From positions 32,292 through 96,291 of the forward strand of contig JADEXA010000023.1 in NCBI GenBank assembly GCA_015207365.1: a stretch of 64,000 nucleotides of DNA, written 5' to 3'. Position numbers and translations under genes: made by a program. Position 1 is the first letter of the stretch. Each line of letters begins with the position of its first letter. The stretch is from Vacuolonema iberomarrocanum LEGE 07170 (GTDB taxonomy: Bacteria; Cyanobacteriota; Cyanobacteriia; Elainellales; Elainellaceae). Positions 45,079-54,324 of this stretch are shown one piece after another. Below the pieces are notes generated by a model that saw only the letters and a list, made by a program, of their open reading frames with translations, did no database searches and had not been told where the DNA came from.

Positions 45079-45571
45079 TTACTCTCAGCCCATCATAATT
45101 ATTCAGATAAAAGAAGTCCATTAAGGATCGATCTGTTTTTGAGCGATGTCCTTAAGCGTGGATTTGAGCCCACCTACATTCTTCCCCTCCTTGTAAACTC
45201 AACGCTTTAATGATGGTGGACTGGATGTCACCTCTGTAATGCGATCGCCTGCCTGTCCCCACACAGTCTTATCTTTTAGTATTTGTCTCTTAGTATTTGT
45301 AATGAAGGGATCGATGAGTTGAAGATTGTGCGTCCAAGCCAAGGCATAAAGCGTAAGTTCCCTTCTAAGGGGTGGCTGTTGCGATCGCACAAACCGAATC
45401 AAAGAGCGAATGCACTCTTCGTGAGGGCTTCTAACAGTTTTTTAAAGAATTTTCTATAAGGTGGAACATGATTGCTTAATCCTGCCCAGATCACGTCGTG
45501 ATGAAATGGCCATCTGGGTCAGATCCCGCTTAATCCATCATTCCGCTGGGAATTTGCCCTAAGGAGGCATT
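45079..45571. other. Intergenic region with a small inverted repeat
   Basis: 493 bases. A minus-strand frame of 67 codons (45199-45402) has no family resemblance, so I do not call it. A CCCAGAT/ATCTGGG pair at about 45485-45518 lies about 50 bases upstream of the msrAB start and might be regulatory. A stretch near 45200-45235 resembles the 3' end of tsaB (49225-49265) over about 35 bases. Confidence 0.4.
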
Positions 45572-46735
45572 ATGAAGAAATGGTATTGGTTTACCTTAAT
45601 TATCGCTTCATTTGTGGCGACGATATTTTTTTCGCAAGTAACGCGCAGTAGTGATACGGCTGCGCCGACGGCAGACGCACCTGCGATCGAGAGCGAATCG
45701 GTCGCGTATTTTGCAGCCGGTTGTTTTTGGTGTGTCGAGGCCGATTTCGAAAAGCTCGAAGGGGTGTCAGAGGTTATCTCTGGTTACATGGGCGGCACAA
45801 CCGAAAATCCGACCTATCGCGAAGTCACGAGTCAAAACACTGGACACCGCGAAACCGTTGAAGTGCAGTACGACTCCGACATCATCAGCTATCAGCAGTT
45901 GCTGGGGGCATTCTGGCGCATGCATGACCCAACAGATGCGGGAGGTTCCTTTGTAGATCGGGGGGAATCCTATTCATCCGCTATTTATTATGTCAACGAT
46001 GAACAAGCTCGGTTGGCGACGGGTTCAAAAGCTGCGCTCGAAGCATCGGACAAATTTGAGCAGCCGATCGCGACGGTGATTGAGGCCGCAGAAACTTTCT
46101 ATATGGCTGAAGACTACCATCAGGATTACGCACAAAATAATCCGCTGCGGTATCGCTACTATCGTTCCAACTCAGGCCGTGACCAATTCATCAGCGAGGT
46201 TTGGGAAGGCGATACGACCGTCTATCAGCTGGAAGAAAACCTTGAGACCGCCTTGTCTTTCTCATCGTTTGTTAGACCCAGCGATGAGGAACTTCGAGCG
46301 ATGCTAACACCCCTTCAGTATCGTGTCACGCAAGAAGACGGTACCGAACGCCCCTACGACAATGCCTACTGGGATACCAAAGAGCCTGGCATCTATGTAG
46401 ACATTGTTTCGGGAGAGCCCCTCTTCTCCTCGCTCGACAAGTATGACTCCAGAACTGGGTGGCCTTCATTTACGCAACCGCTGGAGCCTGACAACATCGT
46501 TGAACTCGAGGATCGATCGCACTTCATGATTCGGACTGAGGTTCGTAGTCGGCATGCTGATTCGCACCTGGGTCATGTTTTTGACGATGGGCCTGCCCCG
46601 ACTGGACTGCGCTACTGCATTAACTCGGCAGCGTTGCGCTTTGTGCCTTTGGCTGAGCTGGAAGCGGAAGGTTATGAGCAGTACCTGGCACTTTTCGAGG
46701 AGGCGGATGTTACAGCGGCAGCGACTACACGCTAA
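45572..46735 (+). CDS. Exported methionine sulfoxide reductase MsrA-MsrB fusion
   Basis: 387 residues. An N-terminal hydrophobic segment (5-22) exports or anchors it. MsrA domain: about 44-210, with GCFWC (Cys51) and EDYHQDYA. MsrB domain: about 233-370, with GWPSF, [18 protein letters not shown] and the catalytic RYCIN (Cys349). The zinc CxxC pairs of many MsrB proteins are not seen. Together the two halves repair S- and R-sulfoxides of methionine in periplasmic proteins. ATG at 45572 follows TAAGGAGG. An intrinsic terminator follows at 46870. This exported fusion resembles PilB-like or MsrAB proteins but lacks a thioredoxin domain. Confidence 0.9.
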   Translation: MKKWYWFTLIIASFVATIFFSQVTRSSDTAAPTADAPAIESESVAYFAAGCFWCVEADFEKLEGVSEVISGYMGGTTENPTYREVTSQNTGHRETVEVQYDSDIISYQQLLGAFWRMHDPTDAGGSFVDRGESYSSAIYYVNDEQARLATGSKAALEASDKFEQPIATVIEAAETFYMAEDYHQDYAQNNPLRYRYYRSNSGRDQFISEVWEGDTTVYQLEENLETALSFSSFVRPSDEELRAMLTPLQYRVTQEDGTERPYDNAYWDTKEPGIYVDIVSGEPLFSSLDKYDSRTGWPSFTQPLEPDNIVELEDRSHFMIRTEVRSRHADSHLGHVFDDGPAPTGLRYCINSAALRFVPLAELEAEGYEQYLALFEEADVTAAATTR

Positions 46736-46869
46736 TCAGATCTGGCTAAACCAATCTGAGTCGCTTCAGGTGACGGAAGCCTTAGCATAGTGCCCGGGTC
46801 TTAGTTCCCGCAGGGAAGGGCAGAAAGGGATTGAGTGGATTAAGCCTGACATTACCGAGAGGCTTGTTT

Positions 46870-46896
46870 AGAGGGGCTTTATGGTGCCCCTCTTTT
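46870..46896 (+). terminator. Intrinsic terminator after msrAB
   Basis: Stem AGAGGGGC and GCCCCTCT with an 8-base loop, then TTT. It separates msrAB from the two-component system. Confidence 0.75.
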
Positions 46897-46978
46897 CCTT
46901 AAAGGCGGCGTTCCGCCATGGGGATCTAAAGCAAGCTTAAGTTTTACAGTTAACTCAGCGGGTTTCTTGATTCACGCT

Positions 46979-47671
46979 ATGTCTGCTCCAACAATCTTGA
47001 TTATTGAAGACGATGCCAGCGTGTGTGAAGCTGTACGACTATACATCGAGCGAGAGGGCTGGCAGTGTCTGATTGCAAGTGACGGGATGACGGGTAAACA
47101 TCAGATTCAACGCATTCGTCCTGATTTGACCGTGCTAGACATTATGCTTCCCGATATGGACGGGTTTAACGTTTGTCAGCAGGTTCGTGCTTCAGGATAT
47201 TTTGCGCCGATCCTCATGCTAACGGCTCGGGCGGAAGAGGACGATCGCCTTCAAGGATTAGAAATAGGGGCTGATGACTATCTTGCCAAGCCATTCAGTG
47301 CGAAGGAGCTCATCGCACGAATAAAAGCTCTATTACGGCGAGCCTATAGTCAGCAATACCGAGACGTGAAGCGAACCCATGGTTTCGTCGTCGATGTTGA
47401 TCAGCGCTCCGCCTTGCTCAATGGAGAGCCGTTGGATCTACGCGGTAAAGAATTCGACTTACTGGCGCAGTTAACGGCCCACCCCGGACGCGCCTACACC
47501 CGTGAACAACTGCTGGAGCAGATTTGGGGGTATGAATTCGAAGGGGATACCCGTGTCGTCGATGTTTATATCCGCAAATTGAGAGAAAAGGTAGAGTTGG
47601 ATCCCTCGTCGCCAGACTATATCCAAACGGTATGGGGTATTGGTTATCGGTTTAAGGGAGATGAGGGATGA
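46979..47671 (+). CDS. OmpR-family response regulator
   Basis: A 230-residue regulator. Receiver domain: acidic pair EDD (10-12), phosphoacceptor Asp54 in LTVLDIMLPDMDG, and the conserved Lys in DDYLAKPF. The winged-helix effector domain ends with TRVVDVYIRKLREKVE and VWGIGYRFKGD. The start is the ATG at 46979; a TTG 12 bases earlier is less likely. It overlaps the sensor kinase gene by four bases (ATGA), so they are a cognate pair. It lies downstream of msrAB, which suggests but does not prove a redox or envelope stimulus. Confidence 0.92.
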   Translation: MSAPTILIIEDDASVCEAVRLYIEREGWQCLIASDGMTGKHQIQRIRPDLTVLDIMLPDMDGFNVCQQVRASGYFAPILMLTARAEEDDRLQGLEIGADDYLAKPFSAKELIARIKALLRRAYSQQYRDVKRTHGFVVDVDQRSALLNGEPLDLRGKEFDLLAQLTAHPGRAYTREQLLEQIWGYEFEGDTRVVDVYIRKLREKVELDPSSPDYIQTVWGIGYRFKGDEG

Positions 47672-49119
47672 AACTTTGGCAAAGCGTTTCGACTCGCCTG
47701 ACACTTACCCTACTAACCGTAACATTAGGGAGTTTAGGTGGGCTGTACCTGAGTTTGGATTTTGCTCTGAGAAGATTATTCATCAACGATGCTCAGGCTC
47801 AGTTGTATGAGCAGGCTGAGATGCTGGCGGCACAAGCGCCGTCCCGGTTAGATGATCCGACTCTGATTCGGCAAATGGTCGATATGGCCAGCGAGCAGAT
47901 GAATGTGGACGTCGTCATTTTTGATGCGGCGGCGGCGATCGCCCAAGCAACCAGTCAGCCAGATGATGATGTGTATCCCGTTGAGCCGCCAGCGGAGGTC
48001 ATTTCTGGAACCCTCGCCGGAACGGAACAGACGGGCGTGTTGCGAGCGACCGATCCCGACCCGCATCCCCAATGGCTCTACATCACAGTGCCGATTCGTG
48101 ACACCCAAACTGCTCAAATTATGGGAGGGGTGTATGTTGCAATGCCTTTTCGGCGTCCGCAGGAATTTGCTGAACGGGTCGCCGGACTCGTCATGGGAAT
48201 CGCCTTAGCTGCGACCGTTGTGGCCATGACAACTGGACTGCTGTTGTCGCGGACGATAACCCAACCACTCAAGGCTCTTCACCGGCAAGCCCATCAGTTA
48301 GAGGCTGGCGATTACTCGGCTCGGTCTGCACTGAAGGGTCGAGATGAGTTAGCGCAGCTCAGCCGATCGCTCGACCAAATGGCCGACAAACTCATGGGAA
48401 CCTTGAATGCCCTGCAAGCCCAAGAAGTTGCTCGTCGAGAGCTGGTGGCTAACGTGTCTCATGATTTACGCACGCCATTAACCGCCTTACGGGTGGAATT
48501 AGAGGCCGTTTTAGATGGGGTTGTCAGCGGCCAAAAAGCAGAGCAGTATCTTCAACAAGCGTGCCGCGAAACGGACTATCTTAATCGCTTAGTCGATCAA
48601 CTGCTCTTGCTAGCAAGGGTCGATGCGGGGCAACTGCAAGTGCGACCTCAAGCTGTATCCGCGATCGCGATCGCCCAAGAGTGTTTTTCGCGAATGCATC
48701 CCTATGCGGCACAAGCTGGCATCCAGCTAGAGTTATGCACACCTTCTTCTAAGGCAATGGTACTGGTCGATCCTGAGCTGACTGGCCAAGCAGTACTTAA
48801 CCTGCTAGATAATGCCATCAAGTACGCTCCAGACAGTGAATTGATTCGTTTAAATATTCTTCCTCCTGTAGAGAAGGAACAGCATCCATTCATTCCGCTA
48901 CAGATCGAAGATACGGGTAAGGGAATGAACAAAGATACCCTTCAAAAAGTCGTGGATCGGTTTTATCGAGCTGATAATTCCCGGCCTAAAGGTGGCATAG
49001 GACTAGGGCTCGCCATCGCCCAGCATATTTGCCAGCTACAAGGTGGCAGCCTTGAAATCGAAAGCGACCTTGGCAAAGGTACGCGGGTTACGCTTTTTTT
49101 GCCAATGACTCAATCGTAA
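47668..49119 (+). CDS. HAMP-domain sensor histidine kinase
   Basis: A 483-residue membrane kinase. Helix 1 is at about 11-31, an unclassified periplasmic domain at about 40-165, helix 2 at about 172-193, HAMP at 194-247, and the H-box NVSHDLRTPLT (His265). The catalytic part has LLDNAIKYAPDS, EDTGKGM, VVDRFYRADNSR and GIGLGLAIAQ. It is the cognate kinase of the preceding response regulator. The structure fits the common EnvZ/BaeS-like class sensing envelope conditions. Confidence 0.92.
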   Translation: MKLWQSVSTRLTLTLLTVTLGSLGGLYLSLDFALRRLFINDAQAQLYEQAEMLAAQAPSRLDDPTLIRQMVDMASEQMNVDVVIFDAAAAIAQATSQPDDDVYPVEPPAEVISGTLAGTEQTGVLRATDPDPHPQWLYITVPIRDTQTAQIMGGVYVAMPFRRPQEFAERVAGLVMGIALAATVVAMTTGLLLSRTITQPLKALHRQAHQLEAGDYSARSALKGRDELAQLSRSLDQMADKLMGTLNALQAQEVARRELVANVSHDLRTPLTALRVELEAVLDGVVSGQKAEQYLQQACRETDYLNRLVDQLLLLARVDAGQLQVRPQAVSAIAIAQECFSRMHPYAAQAGIQLELCTPSSKAMVLVDPELTGQAVLNLLDNAIKYAPDSELIRLNILPPVEKEQHPFIPLQIEDTGKGMNKDTLQKVVDRFYRADNSRPKGGIGLGLAIAQHICQLQGGSLEIESDLGKGTRVTLFLPMTQS

Positions 49120-49152
49120 TAAGCCCCCAGCTTTGCCGAAGGTGATTTAACT

Positions 49153-49192
49153 CCCTAACCATCCGCGTTCATCTGCGTTTATCTGCGTTCTC
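49153..49192. repeat. Dispersed short repeat F, copy 3
   Basis: CCATCCGCGTTCATCTGCGT then TTATCTGCGTTC. It is the reverse-complement form of the phrase at 13984-14013 and 16929-16961. It lies between the kinase stop and the tsaB stop. Confidence 0.55.
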
Positions 49193-49240
49193 TTTACCTC
49201 CTCAGAAAAATCATCCTTGGATTCTGCAAACCCCAATGCT

Positions 49241-49897
49241 TTAACGATGGACTGGATGTTGTCCATAGTAGGGAACAACGGTTGACCAGTTGGGGCGATC
49301 GCCCTGTTGCCAGCGGATATGAGCCAAGTGGAGGAGATCGATCGCCATTGTGCCCAGGGAGTTGGTTGCCTCGATTGCTTCGTAGGGCGTTTCGTAGGTG
49401 GTGAGGATTTTGGCCCATTCTTCGGGGCTGCGAACCTCGTCGGGCAGGATGGCTTCGAGGTCAGGTGTGGTCAGGCGATAGATGGCAGTGTGGAGTTGCC
49501 CCCGTTGGGCGGGGAGGGCGATCGCCAGGTCAGGCAGGGGCGTTCGGTGTTCAGGATAGGAACGGTATTTGTGATAGGCGATCGTCGCTAGGGTTGAAAC
49601 GCCGTAGAGGGGAATCTCAAGCTGTTGAGCCAGCGTTCTGGCCGTGACCACACCGATGCGGGTTCCGGTGAACCCACCGGGGCCAATGGCAACCGCGAGG
49701 AACTGCAAGTCTTGCCAGTGTTGAGGCCGCAGAAACTCCTGCAGGAACATGTGCAGATAAGTTGCTAGATCGCGTCCTAACTCCCACACCTGTTGCCGTT
49801 CGTCATTATCGAAATTGCTCAGCGCCAGACCCAGGTTGGTGCCGCTGGTATGAAGGGCGAGGGCGTAGGTGGGTTCGGTTGTGTTTGCTGACGTCAT
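49241..49897 (-). CDS. tsaB: tRNA threonylcarbamoyladenosine synthesis protein TsaB
   Basis: A 218-residue ASKHA-fold protein that supports TsaD in making the t6A modification at position 37 of ANN-reading tRNAs. The N-terminus ALALHTSGTNLGLALS corresponds to the LAIDTSTxxxSVAL signature, with His where Asp is usual. The central GPGGFTGTRIGVVTARTLAQ and IPLYGVSTL are typical. It lacks the metal-binding HxxxH of TsaD, as expected for TsaB. It is followed downstream only by dispersed repeat F. Confidence 0.85.
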   Translation of the reverse strand: MTSANTTEPTYALALHTSGTNLGLALSNFDNDERQQVWELGRDLATYLHMFLQEFLRPQHWQDLQFLAVAIGPGGFTGTRIGVVTARTLAQQLEIPLYGVSTLATIAYHKYRSYPEHRTPLPDLAIALPAQRGQLHTAIYRLTTPDLEAILPDEVRSPEEWAKILTTYETPYEAIEATNSLGTMAIDLLHLAHIRWQQGDRPNWSTVVPYYGQHPVHR

Positions 49898-49930
49898 TGC
49901 TGTTTGCTACTGGCGGTTTGCCACTGTCCC

Positions 49931-50707
49931 TCAATCACTGGAGGGTTCAGGAGTCGGAGCATTGCGTCCTGCCCCAGCATGGAAGGATGCAGCACCCAGA
50001 TATAGCTCACCCACCTTGGGGTCGTCCAATAAGTCAGGGCCGGGTCCTTCGAAGCGATCGCGCCCCGAGTCGAGCACATAGCCTCGGTGTGCCATCGCCA
50101 GCGCCTTCCGTGCGTTCTGCTCAACTAGCATGATCGCCATTCCCATCGAATTGATCTGGCGAATCCGCTCAAACACCTCATTGACCAGAATGGGGGATAG
50201 AGCGGCTGAGGGTTCATCCAGGATCAGTAAATCGGGGTCGAGCATTAACGCTCGCCCCATGGCCAACTGTTGCCGTTCACCGCCGGACAGGGTGCCTGCC
50301 CGCTGTCTGCGCCGCTCGGCCAATACCGGAAAGGCGTCGTAAATCCGTTCCTTTAGAGATTGCAAACCGCTGCGCCGAGTGAAGGCTCCCATTTCCAGGT
50401 TTTCTTCCACTGAAAGGGACGGGAAGACGTTGGAAATTTGGGGCACGTAGCACATCCCGTGCTTCACAATTTGGTTAGATTTCAAGCCCGCGATCGCTTT
50501 TCCTTGAAAGGTGATGCTGCCCTGATTGGGTGTCAGCAAACCAAAGATAGCCTTTGCCAGGGTCGACTTTCCGGCTCCATTTGGTCCGATGACGGCCACT
50601 AGTTCCCCTGGATACATTTTGAAATTGATGCCCTGCAAAATGTTCAGGTCTTTAATGTATCCGGCGTAGACATCGGTGACAGTCAGAATAGGTTCGGTAG
50701 CGGTCAT
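49931..50707 (-). CDS. ABC transporter ATPase, LivF/NatE type (branched-chain or neutral amino acids)
   Basis: A 258-residue cytosolic ATPase. Walker A GPNGAGKST, Q-loop VPQISNVFPSLSVEENL, signature LSGGERQQ, Walker B LLILDEPSAAL and the switch His replaced by LVEQNA, as usual for LivF. The start at 50707 (MTATEPILTVTDVYAGY) follows the family; the longer frame to 50884 crosses an IR and a terminator region. No permease or binding protein is adjacent, so its partners are encoded elsewhere, as is common for cyanobacterial Nat systems. Confidence 0.85.
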   Translation of the reverse strand: MTATEPILTVTDVYAGYIKDLNILQGINFKMYPGELVAVIGPNGAGKSTLAKAIFGLLTPNQGSITFQGKAIAGLKSNQIVKHGMCYVPQISNVFPSLSVEENLEMGAFTRRSGLQSLKERIYDAFPVLAERRRQRAGTLSGGERQQLAMGRALMLDPDLLILDEPSAALSPILVNEVFERIRQINSMGMAIMLVEQNARKALAMAHRGYVLDSGRDRFEGPGPDLLDDPKVGELYLGAASFHAGAGRNAPTPEPSSD

Positions 50708-50742
50708 GGGTGGCGCAAATTCAGCAGGTTGAGCAACATCAT

Positions 50743-50757
50743 ATAGCGCTATGCGCT
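50743..50757. repeat. Solo terminus resembling element family B
   Basis: TATAGCGCTATGCGC equals the first 15 bases of copy 10515-10609, after which the match ends. It could be the trace of a deleted element, 36 bases upstream of the LivF-type start. Confidence 0.4.
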
Positions 50758-50865
50758 TGAGTAAAACCCATAAAAAATGGACATTTCTGATTGAGGGGAT
50801 GATTTTCTCTGAGAAGGGCGTACCACGTCCCTTCTCGGAAAAGTTATCTTTGGCTTCTCTGCTAC

Positions 50866-50900
50866 CAAAAAAAAAGAAAGCCACGCAGCGCGCGGCTTTC
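50866..50900 (-). terminator. Intrinsic terminator of the ferredoxin gene
   Basis: On the minus strand, GAAAGCC and GGCTTTC arms around GCGCGCTGCGT are followed by a run of about nine T. It lies 17 bases past the ferredoxin stop. A second inverted repeat (GAGAAGGG/CCCTTCTC) lies at about 50812-50846. Confidence 0.8.
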
Positions 50901-50917
50901 GAAATGTATCGTTGTGC

Positions 50918-51145
50918 CTATTCGGGGGTGTTTTGCAAATCGGGGCGCTCATCCGGCACGATCGCGCCTTCCACCGGACATACTTGCAGGCAAATACCGC
51001 AATCGATGCAGGTCGAAAAGTCGATCCAGTACCAGTCTGTGCCCTTGGTATTTTTCTCAGGCCCAGGATGGATACAGGCGACAGGGCAGGCATCAACGCA
51101 ATCGGCGACGCCTTCGCAAGTATTGGTCACAATGGTGTGTGGCAT
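50918..51145 (-). CDS. Ferredoxin of the 7Fe-8S/8Fe-8S type
   Basis: A 75-residue electron carrier with Cys at 10, 16, 20 and 24 (CEGVADCVDACPVACI) and at 46, 49, 52 and 56 (CIDCGICLQVCPVEGAI). The second half is a regular CxxCxxCxxxCP 4Fe-4S site. The first has the wider spacing typical of a 3Fe-4S or modified 4Fe-4S cluster, as in Azotobacter FdI-like and cyanobacterial bacterial-type ferredoxins. Monocistronic, with a strong terminator directly downstream. Confidence 0.9.
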   Translation of the reverse strand: MPHTIVTNTCEGVADCVDACPVACIHPGPEKNTKGTDWYWIDFSTCIDCGICLQVCPVEGAIVPDERPDLQNTPE

Positions 51146-51327
51146 GGATTCAGTGTTCTCCGCACGTCGAATTTACAGCTCGATGACTAAGGAAACGCGC
51201 TGTTGGGTTCTGGCAGCTCGTTACAAATGTTTAGTTTTACGTTCCGCCTCTATTGTCGACATTCTTGTCGAGCCTTGCAAGGCTGGAACATATGCATTTC
51301 GTCGATGGTGTGGATGTGTTATGTCCC

Positions 51328-51440
51328 TCAGTATCAAGACAAAAAATCGACCCCTGGCTAAAACCCTTGATTTTATGTAGCGCGGACACCGCCCGCGCTA
51401 CATAAAATCAAGGGTTTTCTAGGGTTTGTCCTGTCCTCAG
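51328..51440. mobile_element. Hairpin element family C, copy 2
   Basis: Diverged copy of 19465-19575 in opposite orientation. The shared parts are GACAAAAAATCGACCCC, CTAAAACCCTTGATTTT and the complementary right half. The core is ATGTAGCGCGG..CCGCGCTACAT where copy 1 has GGGTAGCGCGG..CCGCGCTACCC, so both sides of the stem changed together. The ends are less well preserved than in copy 1. Confidence 0.65.
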
Positions 51441-51501
51441 GTTGTGTCCTTATCATTGCCCCCTTTGCTCGGTGGTTCTGGTTCTGGGTATGGAATAAGT
51501 G

Positions 51502-51541
51502 CCGTATGAATTGAAACTTTGTTTCGATTCATACGGTTTTT
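51502..51541. terminator. Strong hairpin between repeat C2 and the subtilase gene end
   Basis: CCGTATGAAT and ATTCATACGG with inner GAAAC/GTTTC pairing, then TTTTT on the plus strand. No plus-strand gene precedes it. It probably ends minus-strand transcripts of the subtilase gene, which stops 18 bases away, or reads in both directions. Confidence 0.5.
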
Positions 51542-51558
51542 CAGCCACGCTGATTGCG

Positions 51559-53169
51559 CTATTGGGCGGGAACTGACCACCAGGCGAGGGCATAGTTTTG
51601 CAGTGGATCGTTAACCTGATCGTGGAAGACGACCCGCAGCTTGTATTCCCCTGTTTCGGGAATGCGGTGGAAGATGTGCTCCACGCTATCTTCGGGGCTA
51701 ATAGATGACCAGATGCTATCTTCCAGGTTGTCAGAACCTGCGGGCATCAGATATAGGTCGAGATTATTCAGGCCGCGATCGGCGAAGGTCTCGCCGGCAT
51801 CATACAGCGCATTGCCGTTGGCATCTTGCAGTTCAACGACCCGGCTCCAAACGAGCGTTGCTGAAATGTGGCTGTCCGCTTGCAATGGACGGTTAATGAT
51901 GTAATCCCGATAGGGTTGGGTGGACGCATCTGTGCCGACGGTGCGGTAGTCCCAGCCGATGATGGGCACAGGCACATCAGGAATCCATTGCCCTGGGCTG
52001 AACTGTTGATAGGCACGGAAGGCGTTGAGATGTCCGGTTCCCAGATTGGCATTGAGGGGGATTTCCTCGCGCCAATAGGCATCAGATGCTAGCCAGTCGT
52101 TATTCAGCTGGTCGACCGCTGTACGGGTCATGTCGAGGAATAGCCCATTGCCGGTGTCTTCAACTTTGTCGGCGGAGTTCATGATGACCGCTTTGGAGAC
52201 TTCGTGGCGGCGAGCATCGAGGGTCCAGTTGGAGGCACCTCTTGCTAATTGGCGATCGCCATACTCTTGAATCAACGCCACGGTCGCTGTCACATGGGGC
52301 GCGGCGAAGCTGGTGCCACTAATAGGAGGGGTATCGTTGCCATCCGGTTGTACCAGCTGCATCGCACTCCCTGGCGCAGCAAGGGTAATAGAGCGGCGCG
52401 GGCCGACATTGCTTTCGGCGGGTCTACCCTGAATGGAAGGCGGTTCGCTCCCCAAGTCGGCAAAGCTAACCTTGCGATAGATGCCATCTACCGTAATGGT
52501 GTTGGAAACAGTCATGCCGTTGTAATGGTCGGTGGGAATGGGAATACCACCCCGCCCTTGGTTGCCCGCAATCACATACAGCACATCATGTTCACGGGAT
52601 GACCAGTCGATGCATAGGGTTAGCAACGCATTACCGTCGAGTAAGGCATTGGGGCGCGGATCCTGGGAAAGGGGTTCCCCAAAGCTAAAGTTGATAGCCC
52701 GTACATCATCGCCATTTTGTAGGGCCACTGTTTGCGAGGCTAGACACTCTTCGGGTTGGCCCCCCTGTCGATTGAACCCGGCTGCTGCCGAATAGAGCCG
52801 TGCCTCGGGAGCTACACCCCGCAAGCGCTTGTCCTGGCTGATCATGACACTGGCAACGCTAGCTGCATGCTCATCGACATTGAGATTGGACAAGGCTTGT
52901 TGGTCGACCAAAAATACCTGGGTGGGACGAACAATAAAGTTCTCGGCGGCAGGTTTGTCGAACCCAAATAGTGCCGGACGCCCAATTTCGACCTGTCCAA
53001 TGCCAATTTTGCGGCCTGTGAGATTATACGGTTCTTCGTGAAGGCGTCGTGCTTCAATACCATTAGGCCCCGTTGAGAACTCGATCGCGATCGCTGGAAT
53101 TGCAAGCAAAGAGGCTACAATACCCCCTACCATCCAGGTAAACTGCATGGTTTTTGTCGGCTGAACCAT
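51559..53169 (-). CDS. Subtilase-family (S8) exported protein, catalytic Asp position replaced by Glu
   Basis: A 536-residue exported protein with an N-terminal hydrophobic segment (about 11-29, ending AIAIE). Subtilase motifs: GIGQVEIGRP (Glu61 at the position of the catalytic Asp), DEHAASVAS (His101), AGNQG (oxyanion Asn203) and SGTSFAAPH (Ser287). The C-terminal 150 residues form a beta-rich domain (DLYLMPAGSDNLEDSIW, GEYKLRVVFHDQ) like a P-/PPC-type domain. His and Ser are normal; the D-to-E change could lower activity, or be a family trait. Monocistronic. Confidence 0.8.
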   Translation of the reverse strand: MVQPTKTMQFTWMVGGIVASLLAIPAIAIEFSTGPNGIEARRLHEEPYNLTGRKIGIGQVEIGRPALFGFDKPAAENFIVRPTQVFLVDQQALSNLNVDEHAASVASVMISQDKRLRGVAPEARLYSAAAGFNRQGGQPEECLASQTVALQNGDDVRAINFSFGEPLSQDPRPNALLDGNALLTLCIDWSSREHDVLYVIAGNQGRGGIPIPTDHYNGMTVSNTITVDGIYRKVSFADLGSEPPSIQGRPAESNVGPRRSITLAAPGSAMQLVQPDGNDTPPISGTSFAAPHVTATVALIQEYGDRQLARGASNWTLDARRHEVSKAVIMNSADKVEDTGNGLFLDMTRTAVDQLNNDWLASDAYWREEIPLNANLGTGHLNAFRAYQQFSPGQWIPDVPVPIIGWDYRTVGTDASTQPYRDYIINRPLQADSHISATLVWSRVVELQDANGNALYDAGETFADRGLNNLDLYLMPAGSDNLEDSIWSSISPEDSVEHIFHRIPETGEYKLRVVFHDQVNDPLQNYALAWWSVPAQ

Positions 53170-53314
53170 GTTCTGCTATTTCCTACCTCGTCACACTTTA
53201 ACGTTGTCTTAAAGTTTGAGTAAATACTGACAATTCCTGCGTCAAGAACTTTAAAGCAGATTTCACATTTTGTTAAACTGAATACCAGATTGCAAGTTAG
53301 GAGACACCATAGAC

Positions 53315-54022
53315 ATGCCCCAGACTCAATCAAGTAAATCGACAGTTATTGCCCCGTCCATTCTATCAGCAGATTTCAGCCGTCTGGGTGAGGAAATCAA
53401 AGCGGTAGACCAAGCGGGAGCTGACTGGATCCATGTCGATGTCATGGATGGTCGCTTCGTTCCCAATATCACCATTGGGCCGCTGATCGTTAAAGCCATT
53501 CGTCCCTACACCGAAAAGCCGCTCGATGTTCACCTGATGATCGTTGAGCCCGAGAAGTATGTCGAAGATTTTGCTAAGGCTGGAGCGGATATCATCTCGG
53601 TTCATGCAGAACACAATGCGTCTCCTCACTTGCACCGCACACTGTCGCAAATCTGCGAGATGGGCAAGCAAGCAGGCGTTGTGCTGAACCCTTCGACCTC
53701 TTTGGATTTGATTGAATATGTCTTGGATGTCTGCGACCTGATCTTGATCATGAGCGTCAACCCTGGGTTTGGTGGACAGAGCTTCATTCCTGGCGTTGTG
53801 CCCAAAATCCGTAAGCTGCGTCAAATATGCGACGAGCGCGGTCTGGATCCCTGGATCGAAGTGGATGGTGGCTTGAAGGTCAATAACACCTGGCAAGTAC
53901 TTGAGGCGGGCGCAAATGCTATCGTAGCGGGTTCTGCTGTGTTCAAAGCTGATGACTATTCCGAGGCGATCGCCGGAATCCGTAACAGCAAGCGCCCTGA
54001 GCCTGAGTTGGTCACTGCTTAG
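53315..54022 (+). CDS. rpe: Ribulose-phosphate 3-epimerase
   Basis: A 235-residue TIM-barrel enzyme which interconverts ribulose-5-P and xylulose-5-P in the Calvin-Benson cycle and the pentose phosphate pathway. Signatures: [34 protein letters not shown] (metal-site His and Asp), [27 protein letters not shown] and [13 protein letters not shown] at 53315 has GGAGACACC upstream. Monocistronic, followed by a terminator at 54116. Confidence 0.97.
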   Translation: MPQTQSSKSTVIAPSILSADFSRLGEEIKAVDQAGADWIHVDVMDGRFVPNITIGPLIVKAIRPYTEKPLDVHLMIVEPEKYVEDFAKAGADIISVHAEHNASPHLHRTLSQICEMGKQAGVVLNPSTSLDLIEYVLDVCDLILIMSVNPGFGGQSFIPGVVPKIRKLRQICDERGLDPWIEVDGGLKVNNTWQVLEAGANAIVAGSAVFKADDYSEAIAGIRNSKRPEPELVTA

Positions 54023-54115
54023 TAACGTTGGCGCGTTGATTGGCTGAACGAAAGGTTCAGCGCTTGATGGAAGTACCTGGCATTGTTTAGTGATGTAGGT
54101 TTCATTCCTACCCCA

Positions 54116-54144
54116 ATCCCTTTCCCGCTAGGAGAGGGATTTTT
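54116..54144 (+). terminator. Terminator after rpe
   Basis: ATCCCTTTCC and GGAGAGGGAT form the stem around CGCTA, followed by TTTT. Confidence 0.6.
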
Positions 54145-54175
54145 GTTGATTGATTTCTAGATTTGTAGCCCTACA

Positions 54176-54270
54176 TATAGCGGTGTGCAACCGCATTAAG
54201 CACAGCAACGGTTGTGTGGGGCGCGCCGCGCCCCACACAACCGTACTTAACTAACGCGCATAGCCCTACA
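54176..54270. mobile_element. Hairpin element family B, copy 3
   Basis: 95 bp. Same orientation as 26328-26422 and same stem. The right terminus has changed from GCGCTATA to GCCCTACA. TGTAGCCCTACAT-like boxes lie directly at both flanks (about 54164-54176 and 54275-54288). Confidence 0.75.
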
Positions 54271-54324
54271 TACTTGTAGCCCTACATCTGTGCGTTGCTG
54301 AATTTGGCTCAATCCTGATTGCTA

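Noticed and set aside
45199..45402. 67-codon minus-strand frame upstream of msrAB
   Set aside because: No ribosome site, no family resemblance, and it includes a HIP1 octamer and a stretch resembling the tsaB end. Probably spurious.
46736..46869. Structured stretch after msrAB with GACGGAAGC, thought to be a glnA or downstream-peptide riboswitch
   Set aside because: The rest of the consensus is missing and no gene follows at the right distance. Only the terminator at 46870 is supported.
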